Part shown: positions 1 to 7,605 of the stretch, in pieces
Layout of the letters: each line of letters opens with the position of its first letter
How positions within the stretch are numbered: the stretch's first letter is position 1
Source of the DNA: Paracoccaceae bacterium
Lineage (GTDB): Bacteria > Pseudomonadota > Alphaproteobacteria > Rhodobacterales > Rhodobacteraceae
Assembly (NCBI GenBank): GCA_016744015.1
Contig: JADGFD010000005.1
Coordinates: 1-64,000 of the forward strand
Direction of reading: 5' to 3'
Length of the DNA stretch: 64,000 nucleotides
The notes under the pieces: generated by a model
Told to the model about the DNA's origin: nothing
The model's database searches: none
What the model saw: only the letters and a program-made list of their open reading frames with translations
Program-made: the position numbers and the translations under genes

Positions 1-68
1 GCTTGCAACACCGCAAGTTCGCTGCATAATGAAACCAAACAGATGAGCCAGGTACTCTCTTAATTTAA

Positions 69-1556
69 ATAGCCTCTGGTCCCAAAAACTCTGATGACGG
101 ACACTCGGACTTACGCTTTCAACTCTTCGATGGAGCAATTCGACCGGCTGCGCTTTTTGTGATTCAATCCAAACCTGCCAAAATAGAGAACTACGAATTT
201 GCCTATTGGGCACCCAAGGCAGATCTGAACCTCACCATAAAACGGTTTGTGACGCTTAGTCCGGCTGACAAAATGATGCTAAAATCGCGAGAGGTACATG
301 AAGACGCACTTCTATTTAAGCACCGCCTGTGGTTGCGTTCTCCAGAATCAAAACTGTTCGCCTATCTTTCACGTTTGCCAAAAATTTCTGACAAAGTGCA
401 TACCTCGCGCGGCAAAAACCAAAGCAACAAATCTTGGATTATCGGTCAGGGCTATCAACCATTCAATGAGGGTAGGTCTGCGTCAGTACCAAAGGAAAGT
501 GGCAAGGTAGGCACTTATCCAAATCTAGATGTGAAAGAGTTCACGGCTATATCCGTTCAAACTTCCAACTTAAGACCATGGCCGTCGAATGAAGTTCGTA
601 GAAGAGGGTTTGAGAACGGCTTTGAAGGAACGCGGATTATTATGCCCCGTGGGGTACAGACTTCAAAATGGAGGTTGAGAGCTGCATTTGTCGAAAAACC
701 GCTGACATTTCAAGACATCATCCAAGCAATAAGTGTTCCGACATCAGATCGCAAAGACGCACAATTACTGACAGCGATCTTAAACAGCAAGCTTGCCTTA
801 TGGTTTGCTTTTCACGGCACAGCTTCTTTCGGAGCAGACAGACCTGAAGTAAAACAAGCGGAACTTCTCCGGCTTCCATTTCCTTCACCGTCCGATCTTT
901 CTGACGTAAATCAAGCTGAGGACGCCCGTCTGAAACTCATAGAAATTGTCGAAGAGTATCAGAAATCTAGTAACGATATTTTGAACGCTCAAAATGCAGA
1001 AGCCGTCTTGTTGGACCGCATTGACCAACTAACCTATGTCTATTTTGGACTAACCCAGAACGAAATCCTCTTGATTGAAGATGCCGCTCAATTCATAATT
1101 CCCTCTTCACAACCGAGTGCGGGCACATTCCCCACTATCTGGAAAATCTCTGATCACAGAGACCGTGAAAAATACTCAAAAATAATATCAAAACGTCTCG
1201 AAAAGTGGATGAATCCTCAAGATGTGATCAGTTTGAGCTTAGTAGCAAAAAATCTCGACTTTGGAATTTTGAAGTTGTCACTTACAGGCAAACAAAGGGC
1301 TGACTATTCTGAAGACAATGAAGTGTCCTTTGGCGAAGCACTCTCGAGATTGTCTGACGCTGTGGGTCAACCAGTGAATGAAAACTTTGTGTTGCTCCCA
1401 AATATTAGGCTTTTCGTCGACTCCAATCTCTATCTGATAAAACCATTACAAAAGCGTTTTTGGCTTCGCTCTACTGCACTCGCAGACGCAGATGAAATAG
1501 CTCTCGAATTGGAGAGTCTTGATCATTTGAACAAGGCTAAGGAAATCGTTTCGTGA
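69..1556 (+). pseudogene. 5'-truncated N-6 DNA methyltransferase, C-terminal target-recognition part (Eco57I/PglX-like)
   Basis: The reading frame carries the C-terminal half of a large N-6 adenine DNA methyltransferase: a block like ILNSKLALWFAF followed by RPEVKQAELLRLPFPSP is typical of the target-recognition region of Eco57I/TaqI-type enzymes. The SAM-binding and NPPY catalytic motifs are absent. A GTG at 159 could start 465 residues, but family-like sequence (SDLRFQLFDGAIRPAALF) continues in the same frame upstream of it, back to a stop at 66-68. The preceding frame (positions 1-63) ends in its own TAA, so the gene is probably frameshifted near 60-68 or is a truncated remnant. The 3' end overlaps the next gene by GTGA, so the two were one operon. 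Composition is AT-richer than the core genes downstream. If intact it would modify DNA in a restriction or phage-defence system; as seen it should be inactive. Confidence 0.6.
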
Positions 1557-2191
1557 TCATTGGAAGCGCGGCCAGTTGGCTTGATAGGTTTAGGGGGTTT
1601 GATGAACGGCTTCTGCCACGAATAGTTCATTATGTTAAGGTGGTTTCAACTCTGCTTGGCGATAACCCACATGAGGATGACATCACGTTGAACCTTATTT
1701 CAAGGTTATGCCTTGATGCCGAGGCACGAGAGGTTTTCGAATACTTCGAATATCAATTCGAACCAGACCGCATCGATGAGCACGGTGTGGCCAAGAGCTT
1801 GGGCAAGATAGACATGGCAGCACATGTCTCCTTCGACCGCAAAACGTACCTAGCATACGAGTGCAAACGCCTCAACGTCAGCGCCAAAAATTCAATAGCC
1901 TCACTTGCTACACCCTATGTGAAAGAAGGTGTGCATCGATTTATTGCCGAGCAATATTTGGAAGATCTGCCGTTAGGCTGCATGCTAGGATATGTCTTGG
2001 ATGGCCAAATCACGAATGCAGATGCCAAGGTCAGAGCAGCAATGACAAAACATGCTCCAAATGTTGCTTCGGATGGTTCGCTCGGATCGATTCCGACTAT
2101 CCCTGGCGCTCGACGATTTTCCTCAAGACATACCCGCAAACTATCAGGTGCAGAGATAGAACTTCGCCACGCATTAGTTGCATGCAAATGA
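1553..2191 (+). CDS. PD-(D/E)XK nuclease-like protein paired with the methyltransferase remnant
   Basis: This 212-residue protein starts at a GTG that overlaps the stop of the upstream methyltransferase frame (GTGA), so translation was coupled. Residues about 85-107 contain an aspartate (D87 in GKIDMAAHV) and then a hydrophobic strand ending in AYECKRLNV (E103, K105). This D...ExK arrangement is the catalytic signature of the PD-(D/E)XK nuclease fold. A later segment (YVKEGVHRFI...GCMLGYVLDG) looks like a conserved helical part of the same small family. By position it would be the nuclease or an accessory subunit of a restriction-like system. The reading frame looks intact although its partner is broken. 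The nuclease call rests on motif spacing only and is an inference. Confidence 0.6.
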   Translation: MIIGSAASWLDRFRGFDERLLPRIVHYVKVVSTLLGDNPHEDDITLNLISRLCLDAEAREVFEYFEYQFEPDRIDEHGVAKSLGKIDMAAHVSFDRKTYLAYECKRLNVSAKNSIASLATPYVKEGVHRFIAEQYLEDLPLGCMLGYVLDGQITNADAKVRAAMTKHAPNVASDGSLGSIPTIPGARRFSSRHTRKLSGAEIELRHALVACK

Positions 2192-2605
2192 GCACTAGTA
2201 GTTTAATGGCGACACCGTCATGCCCCCATGTGGTATGAGATGGAGTCCTTGTAGTGCCGTGGCAAGATTTGAATCCGAAATAGGTACGCGCAAGCAGCGC
2301 CGCACCATATAGACCATGGGTGGGTGCCAGTTTGGGTGATGATTGGAAAGCAGCAAAACGGCCATTTTTTATGCCGTTTGAATGGCCTCCAGTGGATGTT
2401 TTTTTATTACCTACTGCACGGATATTGCACGGAATACCGCGTAACACATTCAATTTATTGGTAAATACATCCAATCCATCATCGGGGCAACAGATAGCTT
2501 GCGATTAATGCTCATGGCCCCTCCCGGCTGGCAACTGGGCCAATTCGCCCCTTTATGCGTTGCTCGTAATATGTAATCGTGCCGGAAAGCAAGGGAGACT
2601 TACAA
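2192..2605. other. intergenic segment at the edge of the accessory region, no gene supported
   Basis: This 414-base stretch lies between the nuclease-like gene and the MBL-fold gene. Open frames exist on both strands but none has a ribosome binding site or a recognisable product. It holds one hairpin (2356-2379) and a T-rich tract near 2398-2408. It may be the scar of the accessory insertion, but no integrase, tRNA end or clear direct-repeat attachment site is visible. Confidence 0.5.
2356..2379. repeat. inverted repeat AAACGGC / GCCGTTT
   Basis: Perfect 7-base arms AAACGGC (2356-2362) and GCCGTTT (2373-2379) flank a T-rich loop. It lies about 165 bases past the nuclease-like gene. It could be a weak terminator, but no T-run follows directly on either strand. 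Confidence 0.35.
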
Positions 2606-3580
2606 ATGACACTTATCCGCCCCAGCCGCCGCGACATCCTGAAAATGACCGCCGCCGCCCCGGTGCTCGGCATGGCCGCACCTGCCATTGCCAACATTGG
2701 CGGGCCAAATGGCCAACAACCCAGCCACTTCCGGTTTACCCTGGGCGAGGCACGGATGACCGTGGTATCTGACGGCTATTTCACCCAACCGCTTTCTGGC
2801 GTGGGGGTTAACGCCGACCCCGCAGAGGTGCGTGCCTATCTGGAAGCCCATTTTCAGCTGAGCGAAGAGAGCGTTTTAAACCACACCAATCATATTATCA
2901 TTGAGCTTGGCGATGCCAAAGTGCTGGTGGATGTGGGCTCGGGCAAGCGGATATATGAAGACACCACCGGCTATTTGCTGGAAAACATGGAAGCAGCGGG
3001 CTTTGCCCAAGAAGACATAACCCATGTGGTGCTGACCCATGCGCACCCCGATCACGTGTGGGGCACGCGAGACGATTTTGACGATGTGGTGTTCCCCGAC
3101 GCTGAATACATCATCGGCGCGTTTGAGCATAACTACTGGATGAAACCGGGCCTTGTGGACGAGGTTTCAGAGGATATGCAGCAACTTGTGGTGGGCGCGG
3201 TGAATTCGCTGACGCCCATTCAGGCGCAGCTAACCATGGCTGAGGACGGCTTTGAGGTTGCCCCCGGCATCACCATGATCGCCTCACCGGGGCATACGCT
3301 CGGGCATATGTCACTTCATATTGAAAGCGAAGGCGCGCAGCTTTTGGTGCTGGCCGACAGCTCGCGGCGCGCCTACCTGAACTTTGAGCACCCCGAATGG
3401 GTTGGCTTGGTCGATATGGACCCAGAGGCCACGGTGAGCACCCGAAAGCGGCTGCTTGATATGGCGGCGACCGATAAAATGGCCGTGCTTGGCTACCACT
3501 TCCCCTTCCCCGGCGTGGGGAACGTGGTTAAGGAAGGTGCGGCTTACCGGTTTATTCCCGCGCTGTGGCGGTGGGAGTAA
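2606..3580 (+). CDS. Tat-exported metallo-beta-lactamase-fold hydrolase
   Basis: The product (324 residues from the ATG at 2606) opens with a twin-arginine signal, SRRDILKM, then a hydrophobic stretch ending APAIANI, so it should be exported folded to the periplasm. The MBL-fold metal motif HAHPDH is at residues 145-150, a further metal His lies in SPGHTLGHMS, and an acidic ligand is likely in LADSS. A late GYHFPFPG supplies the final His. Such proteins are hydrolases of esters, thioesters or lactones; the substrate cannot be told from sequence. The 2606 start is preferred over an upstream GTG at 2579 because AAGGGAGA lies 8 bases before it and it begins the Tat signal cleanly. It appears to be a single-gene unit. 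Confidence 0.85.
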   Translation: MTLIRPSRRDILKMTAAAPVLGMAAPAIANIGGPNGQQPSHFRFTLGEARMTVVSDGYFTQPLSGVGVNADPAEVRAYLEAHFQLSEESVLNHTNHIIIELGDAKVLVDVGSGKRIYEDTTGYLLENMEAAGFAQEDITHVVLTHAHPDHVWGTRDDFDDVVFPDAEYIIGAFEHNYWMKPGLVDEVSEDMQQLVVGAVNSLTPIQAQLTMAEDGFEVAPGITMIASPGHTLGHMSLHIESEGAQLLVLADSSRRAYLNFEHPEWVGLVDMDPEATVSTRKRLLDMAATDKMAVLGYHFPFPGVGNVVKEGAAYRFIPALWRWE

Positions 3581-3632
3581 GAGGGGTTGCGGGCTGAACG
3601 GAAAGTCGGATGTTGATTACGTAATTTCCACC

Positions 3633-4139
3633 CTACCCTTCTACTGTAAACTCGATGTACTGAGTTTCAATCAAAGCGTGCTTTCCAAGAATTTCGCTAT
3701 CTGGTTGGGTGGCAACGATAACAACGCGCGCATATCGATGGTCCATTGGCCGAGTATGGTCAAAGTCAAAATACCCAATAAAGCTCATTTTTGTGTCTGA
3801 AGTAATTTCCCTCACTGGGTGGTCCCAGTATCCGCTGTCTACCTCGCGATTGATCATCACAGGAACCTGCCCAGAAGAAGAAACACAAACACCGATTTCA
3901 TTAATTACATCTGTCCCATACCGCACAGGCGTTAACTGACATGGCTTGATGACCAACGAGTTAAACAATGCTTGCTCCACGGCTTCAAAGCGCTCAAATG
4001 CTGCGAGGGAGAAACCTTTTTCTCCATAAGACGTGGGGTAAAAATATTGGTTAAAAGTACTTCGGCTAGCAAGGCGAAACCTATTCATTTGTTCATTTAT
4101 GTGCACGCTACCATCTTTCAATATCACATTATAATTCAA
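3633..4139 (-). CDS. hypothetical protein, orphan
   Basis: This 168-residue frame gives no recognisable domain. It has no signal peptide or membrane segment. It begins at a TTG with GAGG almost touching it; an ATG 17 codons in (MNRFRLAS) is an alternative start. The middle is polar with many aromatic residues (GYWDHPV, GYFDFDHTRP), which looks like a real folded beta-rich protein rather than a shadow frame. It stands alone between two genes facing different ways and is AT-richer than they are, which fits a recently acquired gene. Function unknown. Confidence 0.5.
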   Translation of the reverse strand: MNYNVILKDGSVHINEQMNRFRLASRSTFNQYFYPTSYGEKGFSLAAFERFEAVEQALFNSLVIKPCQLTPVRYGTDVINEIGVCVSSSGQVPVMINREVDSGYWDHPVREITSDTKMSFIGYFDFDHTRPMDHRYARVVIVATQPDSEILGKHALIETQYIEFTVEG

Positions 4140-4200
4140 CCTCAGCCTAACGGATAAAATACAGAATACAACTTAGCTGGATGTAGTATTTGCAAACTCG

Positions 4201-4238
4201 ATACAATGCAGGCCGCGCAATACAATGCAGGCCGCGCA
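4201..4238. repeat. perfect tandem duplication of a 19-base unit
   Basis: The unit ATACAATGCAGGCCGCGCA occurs twice head to tail (4201-4219 and 4220-4238) and the start of a third copy (ATA) follows. It lies in the non-coding space between the orphan gene and the glutamine amidotransferase-like gene. Confidence 0.9.
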
Positions 4239-4248
4239 ATATGTTTCC

Positions 4249-4266
4249 CACGCCCCTTGGGGCGTG
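4249..4266. repeat. palindrome CACGCCCC-TT-GGGGCGTG
   Basis: Perfect 8-base arms surround two bases. It sits just beyond the terminator-like hairpin of the minus-strand gene that ends at 4304 and next to the 19-base tandem repeat. It may add to termination, but no T-run follows it. Confidence 0.4.
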
Positions 4267-4272
4267 TCGAAA

Positions 4273-4295
4273 TTAAGGGCCTCAATGGTCCTTAA
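4273..4295 (-). terminator. terminator-like hairpin of the glutamine amidotransferase-like gene
   Basis: On the minus strand, TTAAGG pairs with CCTTAA and the stem extends by CC/GG past one mismatch. It begins 8 bases after the stop codon and is followed by TTT. This fits a modest Rho-independent terminator. Confidence 0.45.
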
Positions 4296-4303
4296 AAACG
4301 ATC

Positions 4304-5056
4304 CTAGCTGAGTGCAATCACCCGCCGCATATCTGCCCCGAAGGCCTCGAACAGAGGCCGAGACACTTCGTCATGTGCGGCGTTATACTCGGGGTGCCAT
4401 TGCACCGCGAGGGAGAAGGCCTTGGCCCCCTCAATGTAAATCGCTTCCGGCGTGTTATCTTCGGCGCGGCCTTCCACAACCACGCGCGGGCCGGGCTGGC
4501 AGATGCCTTGGCCGTGCAGGGAGTTCACCACCACCTCAACCGCGCCAAATACCTCGGCAAATTTCCCGCCGTAAAGCAGCGACACCTTATGGCGGTGCGC
4601 GAATTTTTCATCAATCGTGCCATCGGGCGGCATCCGGTGGTTCATCCGGCCCGGGAGGTCTCTGATTTCGGGGTGCAGCGTGCCGCCAAAGGCGACGTTG
4701 AATTCTTGGAAGCCGCGGCAGATGCCCAGTATCGGCTTGCCGATTTCCACACAATGCCGGATCAGCGGCAGGGTGAGGTTATCACGGTCCATATCAAACG
4801 CGCCGTGGGCCTCTGTGGCCTCCTCTCCGTAGTGGCAGGGGTGCACATTGGGCCGCCCGCCGGTAAACACAAAACCATCACAGGTGGCCGCCACCTCCTC
4901 CACCGAGCCAATAGACGCCATCGCGGGCACGATCATCGGGAGCGCGTCGGTGACTTGCGAAACAGCATCAATATTCATGGTTCCGGCAGATTGCACGGGG
5001 TAGTCTTCGTCCAGCAATTTGAAATTGCCGATAATACCAACAACAGGGCGCCTCAT
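4304..5056 (-). CDS. class I glutamine amidotransferase-like gamma-glutamyl hydrolase (PuuD family)
   Basis: The 250-residue protein belongs to the family that hydrolyses gamma-glutamyl-gamma-aminobutyrate and related amides in polyamine breakdown. The nucleophile elbow GICRGFQEFNV supplies the catalytic Cys, and VQWHPEY near the C terminus supplies the His-Glu pair; FVFTGGRPNVHP is the family's oxyanion-loop region. The start is the ATG at 5056, with AAAGGAGA 5 bases upstream; an earlier in-frame start at 5104 lacks a site. No other puu genes are nearby, so the substrate could be another gamma-glutamyl compound. It is cytoplasmic and appears monocistronic. Confidence 0.82.
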   Translation of the reverse strand: MRRPVVGIIGNFKLLDEDYPVQSAGTMNIDAVSQVTDALPMIVPAMASIGSVEEVAATCDGFVFTGGRPNVHPCHYGEEATEAHGAFDMDRDNLTLPLIRHCVEIGKPILGICRGFQEFNVAFGGTLHPEIRDLPGRMNHRMPPDGTIDEKFAHRHKVSLLYGGKFAEVFGAVEVVVNSLHGQGICQPGPRVVVEGRAEDNTPEAIYIEGAKAFSLAVQWHPEYNAAHDEVSRPLFEAFGADMRRVIALS

Positions 5057-5164
5057 AATATTCTCCTTTGTTAGAAATATGCGCCTCAATTTGCGACAGA
5101 TCAAGGCGTGCGTCCTAAAATCGCCTCACATTATGGGGGCAACATATAAAAAGGGAGCAAATAT

Positions 5165-5398
5165 ATGTCTAATACCCCAAATGAACTCGCCGAGCAGTTT
5201 CCACAAGCCGTGGATAAAATGCGTGAGCTGAAAATTTCAGACGCGCATTTTGCCAAGCTTTTTGATGAGTATCACGAGCTGAACCGTGGTATTCACCGCG
5301 CGGAAACCAATGTAGAGCCAACAGATGACTTCCATCTGGAAGACATGCGTAAAAAGCGCTTGGCCTTGCTGGACGAAATTTCGCCTTACCTACGCTAG
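5165..5398 (+). CDS. DUF465 (YdcH-like) small coiled-coil protein
   Basis: This 77-residue protein matches the DUF465 pattern: a helical hairpin with [19 protein letters not shown] in the first helix and [15 protein letters not shown] in the second. Members are common, mostly uncharacterised alphaproteobacterial cytoplasmic proteins. AAAAGGGAGC precedes the ATG. It runs convergently into malate synthase G, and the two 3' ends overlap by 9 bases, so no room remains for a separate terminator. Confidence 0.85.
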   Translation: MSNTPNELAEQFPQAVDKMRELKISDAHFAKLFDEYHELNRGIHRAETNVEPTDDFHLEDMRKKRLALLDEISPYLR

Positions 5399-7477
5399 CT
5401 TTTTAGCCAGCCGACCGGCGTGGAGCAGTGGCTCGGTATACCCCGAGGGCTGCTCTGCGCCTTTTAGCGCGAGATCAAGCGCGGTAGTAAAGGCAATGCT
5501 GCTAAAATCGGGGGACATCGCTTCATAGAGCGGGTCCCCTTCATTTTGCGCATCAACCACCGCCGCCATGCGCTTAAAGGCGTCAAGCACATCCTCTTCG
5601 CCCACCACGCCATGATGCAGCCAGTTGGCAAGGTGCTGGGATGATATCCGGCACGTTGCACGGTCTTCCATCAGCCCGACATTGTGGATATCGGGCACCG
5701 TAGAGCAGCCAATGCCTTGGTCGATCCAGCGCACCACATAGCCCAAAATGCCTTGGGCATTATTCTCGATCTCGCTGGTTATTTCACCCGCTGTCCAGTT
5801 TTTGGTCGCCAGCGGAATGGTCAATAAATCTGCTATTTTGGCCCGAGGACCTGCGGCTTTCAGCTTGTTTTGCACGGCAAACACATCGACCTCATGGTAA
5901 TGCGTGGCGTGCAGCGTCGCCGCCGTCGGGCTTGGCACCCATGCGCAATTGGCGCCGGCCTGAGGGTGAGCCAGTTTTTGCACCAGCATCTCTTCCATCT
6001 GGTCGGGCACCGCCCACATGCCCTTGCCAATTTGCGCCCGCCCTTGCAGCCCGCAGGCCAGCCCGGCATCTACGTTGCTATTTTCATAGGCCGCAATCCA
6101 TGCTGCGTGTTTCATCTCCCCCTTACGCACCATCGCGCCCGCTTCCATCGAGGTGTGAATTTCATCCCCGGTGCGGTCCAGAAATCCGGTATTGATAAAG
6201 GCAACCCGGTGGCGGGCGGCCTGAATGCAGGCCCGCAGGTTTACCGATGTCCGCCGCTCCTCGTCCATAATGCCAAGCTTTACGGTGTAGCGCGGCAGGC
6301 CAAGCACGTCTTCTACGCGGCCAAAAATCTCGTTGGCAAAGGCCACTTCTTCTGGCCCGTGCATCTTGGGTTTTACCACGTAAATTGAGTCTTGGGTCGC
6401 ATTTGCGCCCTTGTCGTGCAAGGCGCACAGCACGGTAAGCATGGCATCCATCAGGCCTTCAAATACCGCTTCACCATCCGCCAAAATCGCCGGGGTGGTC
6501 ATCAAGTGGCCCACATTGCGCACCAGCATCAGAGCCCGGCCCTTTAGCTGGGCGGGTTGGCCTTGGGTGTCGGTATACGCCACATCACCTGCCAGCCTGC
6601 GCACAAAGTCCTTGCCGCCTTTTTGCATTTTGTGCTCAAGGTCACCCTTCATCAGCCCCAGCCAATTGCGATAGGCCAGCACCTTGTCCGCGGCATCCAC
6701 ACAGGCCACCGAATCCTCAAAATCCATAATGCTGGACAGCGCGGATTCCAGCAGGATATCTGAAATACCGGCCCCATCGAGCGCCGCCACTGGTGTGGTG
6801 GCATCTTGTATGATCTGAATATGCAGGCCATTATTGCGCAGAATTATTCGCCCCTCAGCGTGGCCAATAAATTGTGACGGGTCGGCCAGCCCCGTATCTT
6901 CGTTTATCAGGAGCATTTCGCCCGTAGGCGTAAGTGATGTGACATCGGCCCAGCTTCCGCCTGCCAAGGGCACGGTTTTATCCAGAAAGCCTTTGGCCCA
7001 TGCAATCACTCGCCCGCCGCGCACGGGGTCAAACGGGCCGCTAGCAGGCTTTTCGCCCAAAGCATCGGTGCCATAAAGCGCATCATAAAGGCTGCCCCAG
7101 CGGGCATTGGCGGCGTTCAGCGCAAAGCGGGCATTGGTGATGGGCACCACCAGTTGCGGCCCGGCAATGCTGGCAATTTCGGGGTCTACATCTTTGGTTT
7201 CAATGCTGAAGGGCGCAGGGGCGGGCAGCAGGTATCCGATTGCCTTCAAAAACTCGGAATAATCGCCACTTGGCTCCATATGCCACGCGCTAATCTGTGC
7301 CTGAAGCTCAGCCCGTCGCGCCAGCAGCGCACGGTTTTTGAGTGTTAGATCTGCAACCATCGCGGCAAACCCGCCCCAGAAATCCGCAATGCCCAGCCCG
7401 GCCAGCGCCTCATGCTCCACAAAATCAAATAACTCTTTGACCACTTTCAACCCTGCAATTTCAACATATTCAGACAT
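5390..7477 (-). CDS. glcB: malate synthase G
   Basis: The enzyme condenses glyoxylate with acetyl-CoA to malate in the glyoxylate/glycolate pathway. The 695-residue length fits the G isoform (about 720) and not the shorter A form. Family sequence runs throughout, for example [29 protein letters not shown]-like [32 protein letters not shown] and, near the end, [19 protein letters not shown]. The start is the ATG at 7477, with TAGGAG 6 bases upstream; the frame is open further up to 7561 but without a site. It stands alone, without isocitrate lyase or glycolate oxidase genes beside it. Confidence 0.95.
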   Translation of the reverse strand: MSEYVEIAGLKVVKELFDFVEHEALAGLGIADFWGGFAAMVADLTLKNRALLARRAELQAQISAWHMEPSGDYSEFLKAIGYLLPAPAPFSIETKDVDPEIASIAGPQLVVPITNARFALNAANARWGSLYDALYGTDALGEKPASGPFDPVRGGRVIAWAKGFLDKTVPLAGGSWADVTSLTPTGEMLLINEDTGLADPSQFIGHAEGRIILRNNGLHIQIIQDATTPVAALDGAGISDILLESALSSIMDFEDSVACVDAADKVLAYRNWLGLMKGDLEHKMQKGGKDFVRRLAGDVAYTDTQGQPAQLKGRALMLVRNVGHLMTTPAILADGEAVFEGLMDAMLTVLCALHDKGANATQDSIYVVKPKMHGPEEVAFANEIFGRVEDVLGLPRYTVKLGIMDEERRTSVNLRACIQAARHRVAFINTGFLDRTGDEIHTSMEAGAMVRKGEMKHAAWIAAYENSNVDAGLACGLQGRAQIGKGMWAVPDQMEEMLVQKLAHPQAGANCAWVPSPTAATLHATHYHEVDVFAVQNKLKAAGPRAKIADLLTIPLATKNWTAGEITSEIENNAQGILGYVVRWIDQGIGCSTVPDIHNVGLMEDRATCRISSQHLANWLHHGVVGEEDVLDAFKRMAAVVDAQNEGDPLYEAMSPDFSSIAFTTALDLALKGAEQPSGYTEPLLHAGRLAKKLA

Positions 7478-7605
7478 GCGCGCTCCTAGGTATGCATTTG
7501 TAGACAGCATTAAGGTTTCCGATAGGAAACTCAAGTCGTTTTTAAATGCCCCCCTTTTCACGGCCCTGCCACTGCCCTAGGGTAGCCCAAACATAGGAGC
7601 ACCAC

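Noticed and set aside
2260-2310. Stretch with TTTGAATCC resembling a tRNA T-loop near the accessory region edge
   Set aside because: No cloverleaf arms or CCA end could be matched around it, so it was not called as a tRNA or attachment site.
2097-2474. 125-codon minus-strand open frame past the nuclease-like gene
   Set aside because: It overlaps the nuclease gene, has no ribosome binding site and no recognisable family.
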